A stretch of DNA of 64,000 nt, taken from assembly GCA_030762175.1 (NCBI GenBank), contig CM060842.1, forward strand, positions 49,800,001 to 49,864,000. The letters are read 5' to 3'. Of the stretch, positions 37,511 to 47,850 are shown in pieces. The notes beneath the pieces are model-generated. The model was given only the letters and a program-made list of their open reading frames with translations. It made no database searches and was not told the DNA's origin. Within the stretch, counting starts at the first letter, position 1. Every line of letters begins with the position of its first letter. Both the position numbers and the translations under genes were made by a program. The stretch comes from Metallyticus violacea (lineage: Eukaryota; Arthropoda; Insecta; Mantodea; Metallyticidae).

Positions 37511-38979
37511 AATCCTGTTATAAAAATTCCAATCAAGAATCTATTTCGATCTGTCATTAAATGCACCACAGCCATTCTTCAGATACTTTCTAAAGAGAGA
37601 TGAATTATGCTTGTAAAAGGTTCAAATTCTTCATTATGAGATGTTATAACTGTAGAGAACAAGATGGAAATAAAGCGAAGACAGGATCAGAATGCATGAA
37701 AAGGCGGAGATTGTTACTGAGTCGCTTCTAAATCTGTCTAGCTGTCTTCTTTGTTGTATGCAGAATTTCATCTCCATGGAAGTTAGGCAGCCATGAATAT
37801 GATCGAACGTTATGTCTGTTAATATCTCTCAGTTATGCCACACCTTTGTGTCGTTATAATGGAGAATTTCTTGGCATATCTGTCATTCTGGGCATATATT
37901 TTTATGTTCGCCTTTACCTCCTACAGTTGTGGGGGCCCTGGTCTTCCTCCCCTTCCCAAAACACGTCTTTATCTCATCTCCCCCGGCACCCAGCATCTTG
38001 TCTCAGCTCTTCACAAAGACTGACCTTTGTAACATTTCCTTTTTACGAGCTCTTTTATATGTTTTTAAAATACGTGGAGGTTTTTATGGCCTTCGTTTGG
38101 CCCTGTCTCCTCTCCCATTTTCTTGCCTTAACTGCCACGGGCTGCCCAACGTGATGGATTTTAAGATGTGGCCTCTGTATCAAATGCGTGGCTTTTACAA
38201 TATTAACAGCAATTGCACGCTGTAGCCATTTTGTTCATTTTTTCATCCGATCTGCATAGGAGCCGGTTATTCTGAAATTGCTTCTTAGCGAATATCAAAC
38301 TATACTTGAAATTATTAAAATTCTATGCTTTAAACTGAAAAAAGGAGGAGGAGGAGGAGGAGGAGGAGAACAATCATAATAACTGCTTTGTTGAAGAAAA
38401 GAGGGTATTACTTATAAGTTACCCACATATTTTTTGCAAACTTCAGTCGTTTGTTTTTGTTTTGCATAAACACTGATTAATCTGTCTATAGGATTCACAG
38501 AATCTTTCCCTTATTTCCTGCTACATTTATTAATACTAAACATTTATACCTGAATAGCTGCAACTATAATTTCCAAAACACGTCTTCAAAGTATTTTTAT
38601 AAGGAGAACAATATGGTGTTAATGTTTACTTAGAGTATTTACTGTTTGTTATAGTATTATAAAAAATTGCCACCAGAAGGGTTTTCTTTTAATTGCTGTG
38701 CGTATGAATAGTGACAAACACCTACAGCCCTTGTTTATTCAAAATGTACTTTTGTTTTAGACTTCTCTTGTTCCTTTATTGCTCATTCTATTTTTTACTT
38801 TGGGCACATATTTACCTATCTTGTTCCATCAAGACTCTACTCGCAGTTCTGGCTTTTGTTGTATTTTTATTTTATTTTAAATACATATTTCAAGTGTAAA
38901 TTAGTTTCACAATGTTCACTTGTCTATCATTGATTTCCTTTGCCCTTTTACTGTGTATATATTACGGTCAAAGTGGGTC
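37511..38979. other. AT-rich DNA, GGA microsatellite, no gene
   Basis: Contains (GGA)n at 38344-38369. Three overlapping plus-strand frames at 37835-38225 (62-102 codons) have no domain and no supporting signals. Confidence 0.45.
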
Positions 38980-39279
38980 GGTCCTGGTGGTGTAATGGTA
39001 ACCATACTTGCCTTCTAAACCCAAGATCGCGGGCTCAAACCTGGCCAGGATTGATGGATTTTTTCGGGCGTAAAAATCCTAAGTATGGCTTCCTTCGGAA
39101 GAGAAGCCGTGGGTCCCGTGTCGTACATTTACGGCACGATAAAGAACCTCAAGCCTGAAAGAAGAGGCCTCTGAGCAAAATTTGTCGGCCGTTTCACGCC
39201 CTGAACTGAAAGGGACGCTGATGACCTGAGATGTAAAGAGCGTCCGTAAATAAAACAAACAATAACAAAAAAAAAAAAA
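38980..39279 (+). mobile_element. SINE family A copy 6
   Basis: The head GGTCCTGGTGGTGTAATGG with a GCGGGCTCAAACCTGG B-box region, full body, and end AAATAAAACAAACAATAAC followed by A12. It has lost a few bases at CGGAAGAGAAGCC within the usual GGAAGGGAAGTAAAGCC. The flanks GGTCAAAGTGGG and GGTTCAAATGAG hint at a decayed duplication. Confidence 0.93.
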
Positions 39280-39396
39280 GGGTTCAAATGAGAAAAGCTG
39301 TTGTGAACAATTGTGGTAAACGCGAACATTGCCCATTCAGATAGGTAATGTTTGAAGTTTACCACTTTTGGAGATTGTTTACAATTAATTTGGGTT

Positions 39397-39679
39397 TTTT
39401 TTTTTTTTTTGAGTAGTGTTTAACGCCCGTTTTTACTACTGAGGCAACACAGGCGGTGAACACTGATGATATATGAGATGAAATGATGTATTGGGAAAGG
39501 GTTATTAAGGAAGGAAACGTTCCAGGCCTAAGTTTAGATACCTCCCCGGCATTTGCTAGTTATGAGGACTGAGGAAAACCTGGAAAAAACCCAGTCAGGA
39601 AGGACGATCATGGCGGGATTCGAATCCCAGACCTCCCGCTCACGAGTCCGCGCCTTGACAAACTCATTCACCCGTGGCG
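39397..39679 (-). mobile_element. SINE family B copy 2, minus strand
   Basis: The poly-T complement of the tail is at 39397-39411, then AGTAGTGTTTAACGCCCG. The head at the right end reads on the minus strand CGCCACGGGTGAATGAG and contains GGGATTCGAATCCCGCC. The flanks ATTAATTTGG (39384) and ATTACTTTGG (39683) are a probable 10-bp target-site duplication with one mismatch. The 125-codon frame starting here is not a gene. Confidence 0.92.
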
Positions 39680-40100
39680 ATGATTACTTTGGTGAAAGTT
39701 GGAAATGCGCCTTTATGCTTATTTGTTTACTTGTTTTCCCATTCAGCGACACTGCTGTACTAGCATCTGGGGAGAAACCACTGATTAGACAATTTTTAAC
39801 GTACTTACTTTATGGTGGAATTTACTATTGCGTGCTTTATTTAGTGATAATAATTATTCTCAATGATAAGAACTTACTGCGTAATCAACTCTCGATTAAG
39901 TTTGTTTTCTTGCGAAATTTATTTGAATGACATAAGAAATTGGTTAGAACTATTAAATTCAATATCTTTCAGTATGCTTTTATTTTATTTTGGAAGCTGT
40001 TGCTTGGTGTTTTCGCGAACATTTAACAGTCTCCTTGATTTGAACAAAATTAATTTGGAAGTTCATACTAATATATGATAACATACTGCAATTATTTACC

Positions 40101-40386
40101 GCCACGGGTGGCCGAGGTCGTTAAGGCATGGATTCGTGAGCGGGAGGTCTGCGATTCGAATCCCGCCAGGACTGTCCTCCCTGACTGGGGTTTTTTCCAG
40201 GTTTTTACTCAGTCTTCATAACTGGCAAATGCCGGGGAGGTACCTAAACTTAGGCCTGGAACGCTTCCTTCCTTAAAAAAAAACCCTTTCCCAATATCTA
40301 ATTTCATCTCATGTATCATCAGTGTCCACCGCCTGTGGTGCCTCAGTAGTAAAAACGGGCGTTAAACACTACTGAAAAAAAAAAAA
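40101..40386 (+). mobile_element. SINE family B copy 3
   Basis: The best-preserved head in the window: GCCACGGGTGGCCGAGGTCG, TTAAGGC, GTGAGCGGGAGGTCT, GATTCGAATCCCGCC. This gives tRNA-like A (TGGCCGAGGTCG) and B (GATTCGAATCC) boxes of serine/leucine type. The body ends CGGGCGTTAAACACTACTG plus A13. The flanks ACTGCAATTAT and ACTGCATAATG suggest a degraded duplication. Confidence 0.94.
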
Positions 40387-40392
40387 ACTGCA

Positions 40393-41299
40393 TAATGGAT
40401 GTAAGTCAAAGTTTATGACAATTAAATGAACTAAAATGTGTATGATTATGTACTGACATTTTATCACTATTAATGCACCTTTACAAAAATACAGTCCAAG
40501 CAATACAACAATCAACATTAGGAGGGAAAACTGGTTCAATTAGGTCTACCGAAAGTTACTACACTGAATTGGTAAATGCGCACACTTACCAGTAAAAGCG
40601 GACATTTTACACCAAAAGTGCGAACATATACAATTATATCTTTCTGTTGTCTACATATGCCAAGTATGGACACTTACTGCATTTTCTACTGTGCCCATAA
40701 CTTGTGCGTTTATATGCAGGTTTATGTTTGACTACCTTAGTAATTTTATTAGACGAAGAAAATAAGATATTTTAAATACTTTTTTTCTTATCTTTTTTCT
40801 CCCGCTTTTTCACTTAACTATAAAATTTTGTTTTCATGTTATTTCAGTTATATTTTATTTTATATGATCAGTTTGTGCTCCCCTGTTTTGTTACCAATAA
40901 TATTTTCGATCATTTTATCTATTATTGGTTTGTTTATTGTTTGTTGTCAGTATTATTCTATTATAAGTTATATGCGCTACTTTTGTCGTTTCCCTTAAAT
41001 TCTGTAATGTTGTATTTTATTTTCTATTGGTGTATCGTAACATAGGAATATACTGGATACTTGTTTCTCTTCTGTTTAGTTATTCATTGTATTTGTGTTT
41101 ATTTCTGTATTTATTTTAATTTTTCTACTCATCTTTCAATTTAGTCAAACTATACTTATCTCTTTCTGATTTCTCTTCTCTTTATTTGTTTTGTTTATAT
41201 TATTATATGTTTTTATTTTGACTTTTGAAAGTTGGAATAGCAAATTAAACCTCAAATTGTGGGAAGGGTAAAGGGTATATCACTGTTATTCTTTGCAAA
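40393..41299. other. AT-rich DNA without recognisable genes
   Basis: A 69-codon hydrophobic frame at 40836-41045 reflects T-richness and is not supported as a gene. Confidence 0.5.
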
Positions 41300-41493
41300 C
41301 AATAGTGGTAGTAGTGGTGGTGGTGGTGATGGTGATGGTGATGGTGATGGTGATGATGCTAGTAGGTGTAGAGGCATTTTTATTATTAAATTCCATATAC
41401 ACATTGCAAATATATTTTATGCATCGGTTGCAGACCGTACATGCATAAGTATGATGCATAATTAGAAAGAGGAACAAATAATATTACAAATAA

Positions 41494-41535
<42 letters not shown>

Positions 41536-42330
41536 TAAAATGAATGAATGTTGTTTAACGCCCGTTTTTGCTACAGAGGCACCACAGGCGATGGACACTG
41601 ATGATACATAAAATGAAATGATATATTGGGAAAGGGTTTAATTTTTAAGGAAGGAATCGTTCCAGGCCTAAGTTTAGGGTACCTATCCGGCATTTGCCAT
41701 TTATGAGGACTGAGGAAAACCTGGAAAAAACCTCAGTCAGGGAGGACGGTCCTGGCGGTATTCGAACCCAAACCTCCCGCTCACAAGTCCGTGCCTTAAC
41801 GACCTCGGCGGTAATTAAAATGAGATTAACTATATGTACATATATATATGAACGGAAACATATTACATATTATTTATAATTACATTAGTTATTGCGTTCT
41901 AACTAGCAAATAAATTGCTTCTAGCTTCGCGCACTTTAACTAGGAAAATGCCCATATTCAACCAATTAGTGTGGTTCGCAGACAGATTCCAGCATGCCAA
42001 TCGACCTATAATTGCTTTTAATTTTTTTTTTTTCAAGAAACAGTCTTTTTCTCAGGTATTCCTAATGGGCACATTCGTCCAGAATATTTATCATTCCTCA
42101 TCCACTCCACAAAATGTGCAGATTCTCCTACCAGAACTGCCGTTATTTTTTGTCTTCCACTTCCCAGTCTAAATCAGGTCAGTCCTGGTCTCGCCTTTCT
42201 CCCAGAACGAGCATATAGACCTCTTTGCCCCAGGTTAGTTTAATTTTATGCGATAGACTCAAGGAGATTTTCGTGTTACATTCTACCTCGATTTCCATGC
42301 CTGCTATCATCCTCTAGCCTTGTTCTAACC
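41300..42330 (-). mobile_element. LINE 3' end, family L7 copy 2, interrupted by a SINE
   Basis: Homologous to 36300-36720 and 52265-52610. The minus strand codes CTFCGVDE (42097-42120) followed by a shifted frame with DEC (near 42070), resembling the Cys-rich C-terminus of LINE ORF2 proteins (CxxC...H...C). The 3' untranslated part to the left includes an AAT microsatellite (41491-41535) and ends near a GGTGAT/GGTGGT microsatellite (41304-41358), perhaps the tail. A family B SINE has inserted beside the AAT tract. Confidence 0.65.
41544..41811 (-). mobile_element. SINE family B copy 4, perfect 12-bp TSD, inside a LINE relic
   Basis: Identical direct repeats taattaaaatga at 41532-41543 and 41812-41823 flank the insertion. 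Removing it restores the alignment of the host LINE with its copy at 36300-36720. The tail is at the left (TGTTTAACGCCCGTTTTTGC) and the head at the right. The head is shortened (ends GACCTCGGCGG), so the 5' end is slightly truncated. The B box on the minus strand is GGTTCGAATACC. Confidence 0.95.
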
Positions 42331-42641
42331 TTCTCCCATACATATTTTTATTTGTATTGTGTAGTTGCCATATTGAACCCAGTCCAATTCCTCTTGAGTT
42401 CTCTTTCCACTCTGCAGTCAAAAACGTTATGTTATATTTTGTATCTGTGTCTGTAGCATTTAGCCGGAAGTGTTGGCTGGTCTCCCTGCATTAGTCTAAG
42501 CCAGTATTTCACCGTCCTTGTTTTACTATTAACCGTATCTTCATAGCAACCCATCTCCCTCGTGACCCCATAGTTTGTCGTTCCTTTGGAGAGACCGAGA
42601 ACCCTTTTGCAAATGATTTATATGTTCAACTCTTCCCCATC
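42331..42641. other. No clear feature
   Basis: May contain the upstream continuation of the LINE relic on its left (minus strand), but no motif is readable. Confidence 0.4.
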
Positions 42642-42652
42642 CCCATACTATA

Positions 42653-42952
42653 GTCGATCCTGGTGGTGTAGTGGTAACCGTACTTGCCTCCTACACCCAA
42701 GAATGCGGGTTCGAACACGGCCATGACCGATGGATTTTTTCGGGCATAAAAATCCTAAGTATGGCTTCCTTCGGCAGGGAAGTAAAGCCGTGGGCCCCGT
42801 GTCGTACATTTACGGCACGAAAAAGAACCTCAAGCCTGAAAGAGAGGCCTCAGAGCAAAATTTGTCGGCCGTTTCACGCCCTGAATTGAATGGGACGCTG
42901 ATGACCTGCGATATTAAAGAGCGTCCATAAATAAATAAATCAATCAATCAAT
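42653..42952 (+). mobile_element. SINE family A copy 7, perfect 11-bp TSD
   Basis: Direct repeats cccatactata at 42642-42652 and 42953-42963 set the limits. The head CGATCCTGGTGGTGTAGTGG, B-box-like GCGGGTTCGAACACGG, intact body and an (AATC)n-like end AAATAAATAAATCAATCAATC. Little diverged from the other copies. Confidence 0.95.
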
Positions 42953-42963
42953 CCCATACTATA

Positions 42964-43714
42964 AAGTATATTGACATCCTTCATATTAGTTTCAGGTTCA
43001 ACGGATTTTCAAACAAACTTCATTCTATTCGAAATGCCAGTCCCTGGATTTTTGCACTGCAAATTGAAATGATTTTCTGGGGAACATAATTATTTATCCT
43101 TGAATTGTTAAGTATCTTATGTTTATAGATTAATTCTGGTACCAGTATTTTGCTGATACTCTAAAGAATAGGAACCACTTTTCTCGATAATCGCTACTGT
43201 TGCAACCTCGCAATGTGTAATTGACCAGCCACTCTGGGACTTGTCGTCAAAGAGTGAAGGGAGACAACTGTGAGCAAGTGTTGTATTTTTTGTCAGTTTC
43301 TGCAACACAGCACTTACAATCTCATCTGAAGTTTTTCAATAGAGCTTACCACGCCTGTGTATGCCTATAAATTGTTTCTACAAGGCAGCAGCATTTTGCT
43401 CTAGATAAAGTGATCTCACTGGGTACTGTCGTTTAGGATTATTAGATTTAAATATTTGGGATCAGGTTTAGAAGCTAACGGAATAAGCTAATTTGAAATT
43501 ACACAAAAACATATGTTTAGGAAGGAGGATAAGATATGTAAACATCATTTGTAATGCATTATTACAAAGTACTTTCTTATATAGGAAATAAACTTGCACT
43601 TAAGCAGAACAATAAACCAACAAATTATTAGTAACAGAAATGGACATTTGGCGGAGAACAGCAAGTAAATCAGGATTAGATAGAACTATAAGCTAAACAA
43701 TTAGAAAAAGTATG
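42964..43714. other. No recognisable gene
   Basis: A 61-codon minus-strand frame at 43123-43308 contains FDDKSQSGW, vaguely like the linker of Tc1/mariner transposases (DDKPRSGRP), but nothing else supports it. Confidence 0.4.
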
Positions 43715-44010
43715 AAAATAATTGCATTTGAAGCAATCCAACAAAGTTGTGGTTTAGACATACAAAAGAATGACGACGAACAGGAAACCAAAGGAAATTA
43801 TGGAATGGAAGAAGGTTGTGGAAGAAAAAAAAGGGGAACAACTTGTGTGAAGGAGTATGGCTAACAAAAGACTCACTGAAGGAGCTGAAGACAGATATTT
43901 ATGGAGAAAAAAATTATATGGGTAGATGGAAAACTTAAGCATAAACCAACTGGAAAGAGAGATGTAGGTCGGCCAAAGAAGGGATTTTTGAATGAGTGTT
44001 TGTTAAGAGA
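43715..44010 (+). pseudogene. Decayed LINE C-terminal tail(s)
   Basis: Plus-strand pieces PKEIMEWKKVVE, NKRLTEGAEDRYLWRKK and KHKPTGKRDVGRPKKG (43938-43985) match the ends of RTE-like LINE proteins, where ...GRxKRGRPRxxW... and LTEGAxxDRxxWRxK are usual. Two such tails in a row suggest either a fusion of two relics or an internal duplication. Frames are broken. Confidence 0.6.
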
Positions 44011-44298
44011 CATAACAGCCTGTATAGCCCAATATGTGAAGTAGATGATGATGGAATCTAACTGCATTGTAGAAAAGTCTTAAATTAAATAAAAATATAA
44101 CATGTACAATTAAATGTGTATTATTTCTTATAACACACCAATAAACACCTACAATATTGTTTGATTATAGCAGTCCGCAAAGTAACACTATTATACAGAT
44201 GATTTATATAGAACTAACACATTTCTTTCTTTATTTATTTCAAAATGAATGACTTATTATACCTCCAATGTAGAGTATCTTTGGAATATTATTGACCT

Positions 44299-45190
44299 TT
44301 ATAGAACATGTTGAAAATGTCCTCCCTCCTGCATAAGGCGTAACTCAAAAAATCTTTCAATGTTACTAGCCACTTGGGAGGGGACTGTGTTATTAATAAC
44401 GTTAATATTTTGTGTAATGTTGTGCTTCAGATCGTCCAGTGTATGGAGGCGTGTGGTGTAAACTTTGTCTTTTAAGTAACCCCATAGGAAGAAATCTGGT
44501 GTTGTCAAATCAGGAGGTCTCGGTGGCCACAGGTTCTTGGAGATTGTCCTGTCGGCAAAGAAACTTTCAATTAGCGCCATTTTTTTGATTGATTTATTTA
44601 TGGACGCTCTTTAACATCTGAGGTCATCAGCGTCCCATTCAACTCAGGGCGTGAAACGGCCGACAAATTTGCTCAGAGGCCTCTCTTTCAGGCTTGAGGT
44701 TCTTTTTCGTGCCGTAAATGTACGACACGGGACCCACGGCTTTACTTCCCTTCCGAAGGAAGCCATACTGACGATTTTTACGCCCGAAAAACTCCATCGG
44801 TCCTGGCTGGGTTCGAACCCGCATTTTGGGTGTAGGAGGCAAGTATGGTAACCACTACACCACCAGGACCGACTATTAGCGCCATGGATTGGTTTGAAGT
44901 ATGGCATGTAGGGTCATCTTGTTGAAAATATCCATGGTCTAGCTCTACATCGTTAAGCTGCTCAATAAAATCCATGAAAATCCGGCGGTTCTCTTCAATG
45001 TCCACAGTCTGGTCAAAAATATGAACGATGTTTGCCTTTTCCACTCACCAGAGATCCAGGTGTTTCCAATTTGTTTACCAGTGCCAGTATTGTGTTTCAT
45101 TCGGGAGGATTACGAACAGGAAATTCTCTCTGGTATGCCCTTCACGTAGCTATAATTGAATTCGTGATCCAGTATTGCTTCACAAGGAAG
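44299..45190 (-). pseudogene. Broken transposase of the 44196-45427 element
   Basis: The minus strand from about 45185 reads KQYWITNSI in one frame and, after shifts, a DUF4817-like helix-turn-helix ending near NKLETPGSLVS (about 45060). The central part with the first catalytic Asp is deleted. Reading resumes at FDQTVDIEENRRIFMDF and DVELDHGYFQQDD (second Asp). After the SINE it continues MALIESFFADR, then WPPRPPDLTTPDFFLWGYLK (third Asp) to QEGGHFQHVL and a stop. Ignoring the SINE, about 38 residues separate the second and third Asp. The reading frame is continuous across the insertion if the 11-bp duplication is counted once. Confidence 0.85.
44581..44874 (-). mobile_element. SINE family A copy 8 inside a transposase, perfect 11-bp TSD
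   Basis: Flanked by attagcgccat at 44570-44580 and 44875-44885, a duplicated piece of the transposase codons for Met-Ala-Leu-Ile. The head is at the right (minus-strand GTCGGTCCTGGTGGTGTAGT) and the tail at the left (TTGATTGATTTATTTATGGA). It has the same orientation as the disrupted gene. It lies in a host element already shortened by deletion, although the order of the two events is not certain. Confidence 0.96.
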
Positions 45191-45429
45191 AACCGTTAAT
45201 TTAATGTGTACTGCATTTTTACAGCGACTAGAACAAAATATCGAAAACAGCTGCCGAACGTTAAAGTCAACAATAAGAAATAAATAATAAACATATGCAC
45301 ATCTCGTGACAGGGAATCAAAACTCCTAAACATCCCGCTTAATTTTACGTTAAACTCAGCACATTGGGTGAGTTTCAAGTCGAATAAATAAAGAAAGAAA
45401 TGTCTTACTTCTATATAAATCACTCTGTA

Positions 45430-46189
45430 CCTCACTTTTCTAAACTCTAAAACAAGTAAGGAAGTATTAAGTGCTACTATGCTGACTACAAAGCTCAAAA
45501 GAAATATTTCTTCACTGTTAATTACTTCTGTTTAATTTTTTATTGCTCTACAATATTGCCTAAAGGTTGAACACCAAAATTGCGCCTAGCGGACACTTAA
45601 AATAGGTAAGTGTCTTTAACTTTAATTTTTACTAAAATATGTAAAATATCTTTGAACAGGGAAACAAGTTGCTCTACGCTATCGTCAGCCAATAAGACTC
45701 CGGCATTCAATACAATCCCTAATAAAAATTTAAGCTCACCTCTAGTTCAGAGTAGAAGCATGCTTTATATGATCTTCCCTTTATGCTTATTTTTCTATAC
45801 TGCCCAAGAAGAGCATTAAGTCATTCAAACCACAGCCTCAATTGATCAAAAGAATTTAAGATTACTCATTTGCTAAGTGTGTTTCTAAGAATATTACATA
45901 TATTATCTTTTAAGCTTCGCAAAGCATTTTGGGCGTTCTGTTAAAACGGTTGTCCAATATCCCTTGTCTCACTGTAAGGAATTTGATGATGCATATAATT
46001 TAACAAATTGATGCGTTACCGATTCATGTCCCTGAAAATTACACCAGAGAGAGAAGGAGAGAGAGAGATAGAGAGAGAGATAGCAGCTATATTTTTGCAT
46101 AAAGCAAAATACTGCCGGATTTAAATCTTATGTGTTAATATTTCTTTCTATTTAGTTATTAATTATTTTATTTTTTCAATCAATATATA
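45430..46189. other. AT-rich spacer with GA microsatellite
   Basis: Contains a (GA)n tract at 46046-46081. The 100-codon minus-strand frame (45196-45498) overlaps the end of the neighbouring transposon, and the 69-codon plus-strand frame (45610-45819) has no domain. Confidence 0.5.
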
Positions 46190-47447
46190 CGGGGGTAGGT
46201 CAACAAGTTTCTGGCCTAATCATTTTCTAGGTGTGATAAAGACAAAAACTATATTTCACTTTTCAATATAGTGCCCTTTATTGCAGTACACTTCTCACAC
46301 CTTTGAATTAACACCCCCCCCCCTTAAAAATTGTCAGAAGTCTTGTCTGCAAAATGGGCAAAAACAGCATCCATCGCTTCTTCCTCACACTTAAATTTCC
46401 TTCCTCGAAGACCCTTCTTGAGTTTTGAGAAGAGGAAATAGTCACAGGGAGCTAGATCTGAGCTGTAGTGTGAATCTCCTTGAAGTCACATTTCTTCACA
46501 GCTTCCTTTGCTACAAGATCTGTGTGCACATGCGCGTTATCGTGAAGAAGGCGAACACCATCACTCGCTTTTCCTCGCCTTTTCTCTTTTATGGAAGCAC
46601 GTAGTCTGTGCAAGGCCAGCATAATACTCCCAATTTACTGTGGTGTTCCTCTCCTTGAAGTCAATGAAGAATATTCCTTCACTGTCCCAAAAGATTGTGA
46701 CCATGATCTTCTTGGTTGACTGAGTGAAATTGGCTTTAGAGGCGGTGCTTCGCCAGGTTTACGCCACTCCATTGATTCTCTTTTGGGCAAGGGATCATAG
46801 TAGAGCACAATAGTTTCATCTCCTGTAGCAATTGGTGACAGAACTTCTCTCTCTTTGCCACGGCAGAGCTCCAAAAATGTCTGACAACAGATGACTCGTT
46901 GCTGCTTTTGGACTGAGGAAAGAAGTATAGGCACCCATCTTGCACTAACCTTACTCATGTTTAAATGTTCATGAATAATTTGAAGGACTGTTGTTTTAGA
47001 AAGGCCCAATCTTGCTGCTATTTCTGTAACTTTGAGCCACCAGTCTTCCATAATTTCTCCTTCCACAAAAGCGATGTTTTCAGCAGTGAGCACCTCCAAG
47101 GACCGACGTGCACGCTCTTCGTCTTCAATGTTTTCTCGATCCATTCGAAAAAGTTTGTCCCATTCTTTTACAGTAGAATATGAGGGGGATGCTTCCCAAC
47201 ATACACCGTCCAATCGCTGTTTAATTTCATTTGAAGTAAGTCCTTCTTTTGTTAAGAACTTAATAACAGCTCAGTACTCCATTTTGAACATGTCACAATC
47301 TTCTACACATAGCCTTCTTTATGCAACTATATCTGAACAACTGAACTAGGCGGAGCGGAAGTTACAGCTGCAATTATTTACTTAACAGATAAGGTATGAC
47401 GCCAATAAGGATTTTGTGAAGGCCGGAAACTTATGGAACTACTCTGG
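46190..47447 (-). mobile_element. Mariner-family transposon, near full length, inactive
   Basis: Imperfect terminal inverted repeats: left GTAGGTCAACAAGTTTCTGG (46195 on), right read inward GTAGTTCCATAAGTTTCCGG (ending about 47442). With about 1.26 kb between the ends this is the usual size of a mariner. The left end is preceded by TA; the right flank no longer is. The transposase is on the minus strand and is broken (next entry). A run of C9 occurs near 46315-46323 close to the gene's end. Confidence 0.88.
46320..47282 (-). pseudogene. Mariner transposase pseudogene
   Basis: The start codon is at 47282-47280 (MEY), and the fourth codon is a stop (TGA, 47273-47271), where related proteins have an ordinary residue. 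The frame then stays open to 46635: AVIKFLTKEGL and NEIKQRLDGVCWE (first helix-turn-helix), EIAARLGLSKTTVLQIIHEH (second), and IATGDETIVLYYDP with the first catalytic Asp. Frameshifts follow (KERNTT becomes RRGTPQ and stop). The second Asp lies in LLHDNAHVHTDL (Asp codon 46541-46539) and the third in LAPCDYFLFSKLK (46443-46441). Their spacing of 98 nt is not a multiple of three, so a deletion lies between. The end TSDNF and stop are near 46330. Confidence 0.9.
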
Positions 47448-47727
47448 TCTCTTTCTCCCCCACTCTTGGTGCTTGTTTTATCTGTTTCCACGCATTACGT
47501 TATCTTCTAGATTCAAAATTTGTTTTTACTACCTTCACTTATCTTTGTCTTTGAAGAAGAACACAAGCTCTTCGAAATATAGCGAAACTTGGGTGACATC
47601 TGCTTTTCTAGATTTAGTCATTTTAATAACATTGCTCCAATTGTTACTTTATTTTGCATTTTTATTGTATATACATAATATATCATTAAACAAATTTAGA
47701 AGAATATTAAGTAAATTGGTATAACCA
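47448..47727. other. No feature seen
   Basis: T-rich DNA. The 102-codon plus-strand frame starting at 47416 has no domain. Confidence 0.45.
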
Positions 47728-47850
47728 TATCTAAAGAATGGATGAAAACAGACTTCCTAAGCTACTTTTTAAATATAAAAGAGAAAGAGAACTCAAGGCA
47801 GACCTAGAAAAAGATATGTTTTTCTGAAGTCGAAACAGGCCATAAGGTTC
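47728..47850 (+). pseudogene. RTE-like LINE C-terminal fragment
   Basis: RMDENRLPKLLFKYK (47735-47779), then in another frame TQGRPRKRY (about 47792-47818), match the RM(E/D)xNRxPKxxFxYKPxGRRxxGRPRKRW end of RTE-like LINEs. Short but specific. Confidence 0.68.

Larger units (their letters stand above)
44196..45427 (-). mobile_element. Internally deleted DUF4817/DDE Tc1-mariner-like transposon
   Basis: The ends are inverted repeats of about 45-50 bp. The left end begins CAGATGATTTATATAGAACT (44196); the right end, read inward, begins CAGAGTGATTTATATAGAAG (from 45427). Both then continue into ACATTTCTTTCTTTATTTATT. A TA lies outside each end (44194-44195 and 45428-45429), as expected for TA target duplication. 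Inside, the minus strand codes a damaged transposase (see next entry) interrupted by a SINE at 44581-44874. The element is non-autonomous. Confidence 0.88.

Noticed and set aside
39553..39930. 125-codon plus-strand open frame
   Set aside because: Its first third is the antisense of SINE family B and the rest is AT-rich DNA without a domain.
43123..43308. Possible Tc1/mariner linker (FDDKSQSGW)
   Set aside because: Only one short resemblance, with no helix-turn-helix, catalytic motif or terminal repeats nearby.
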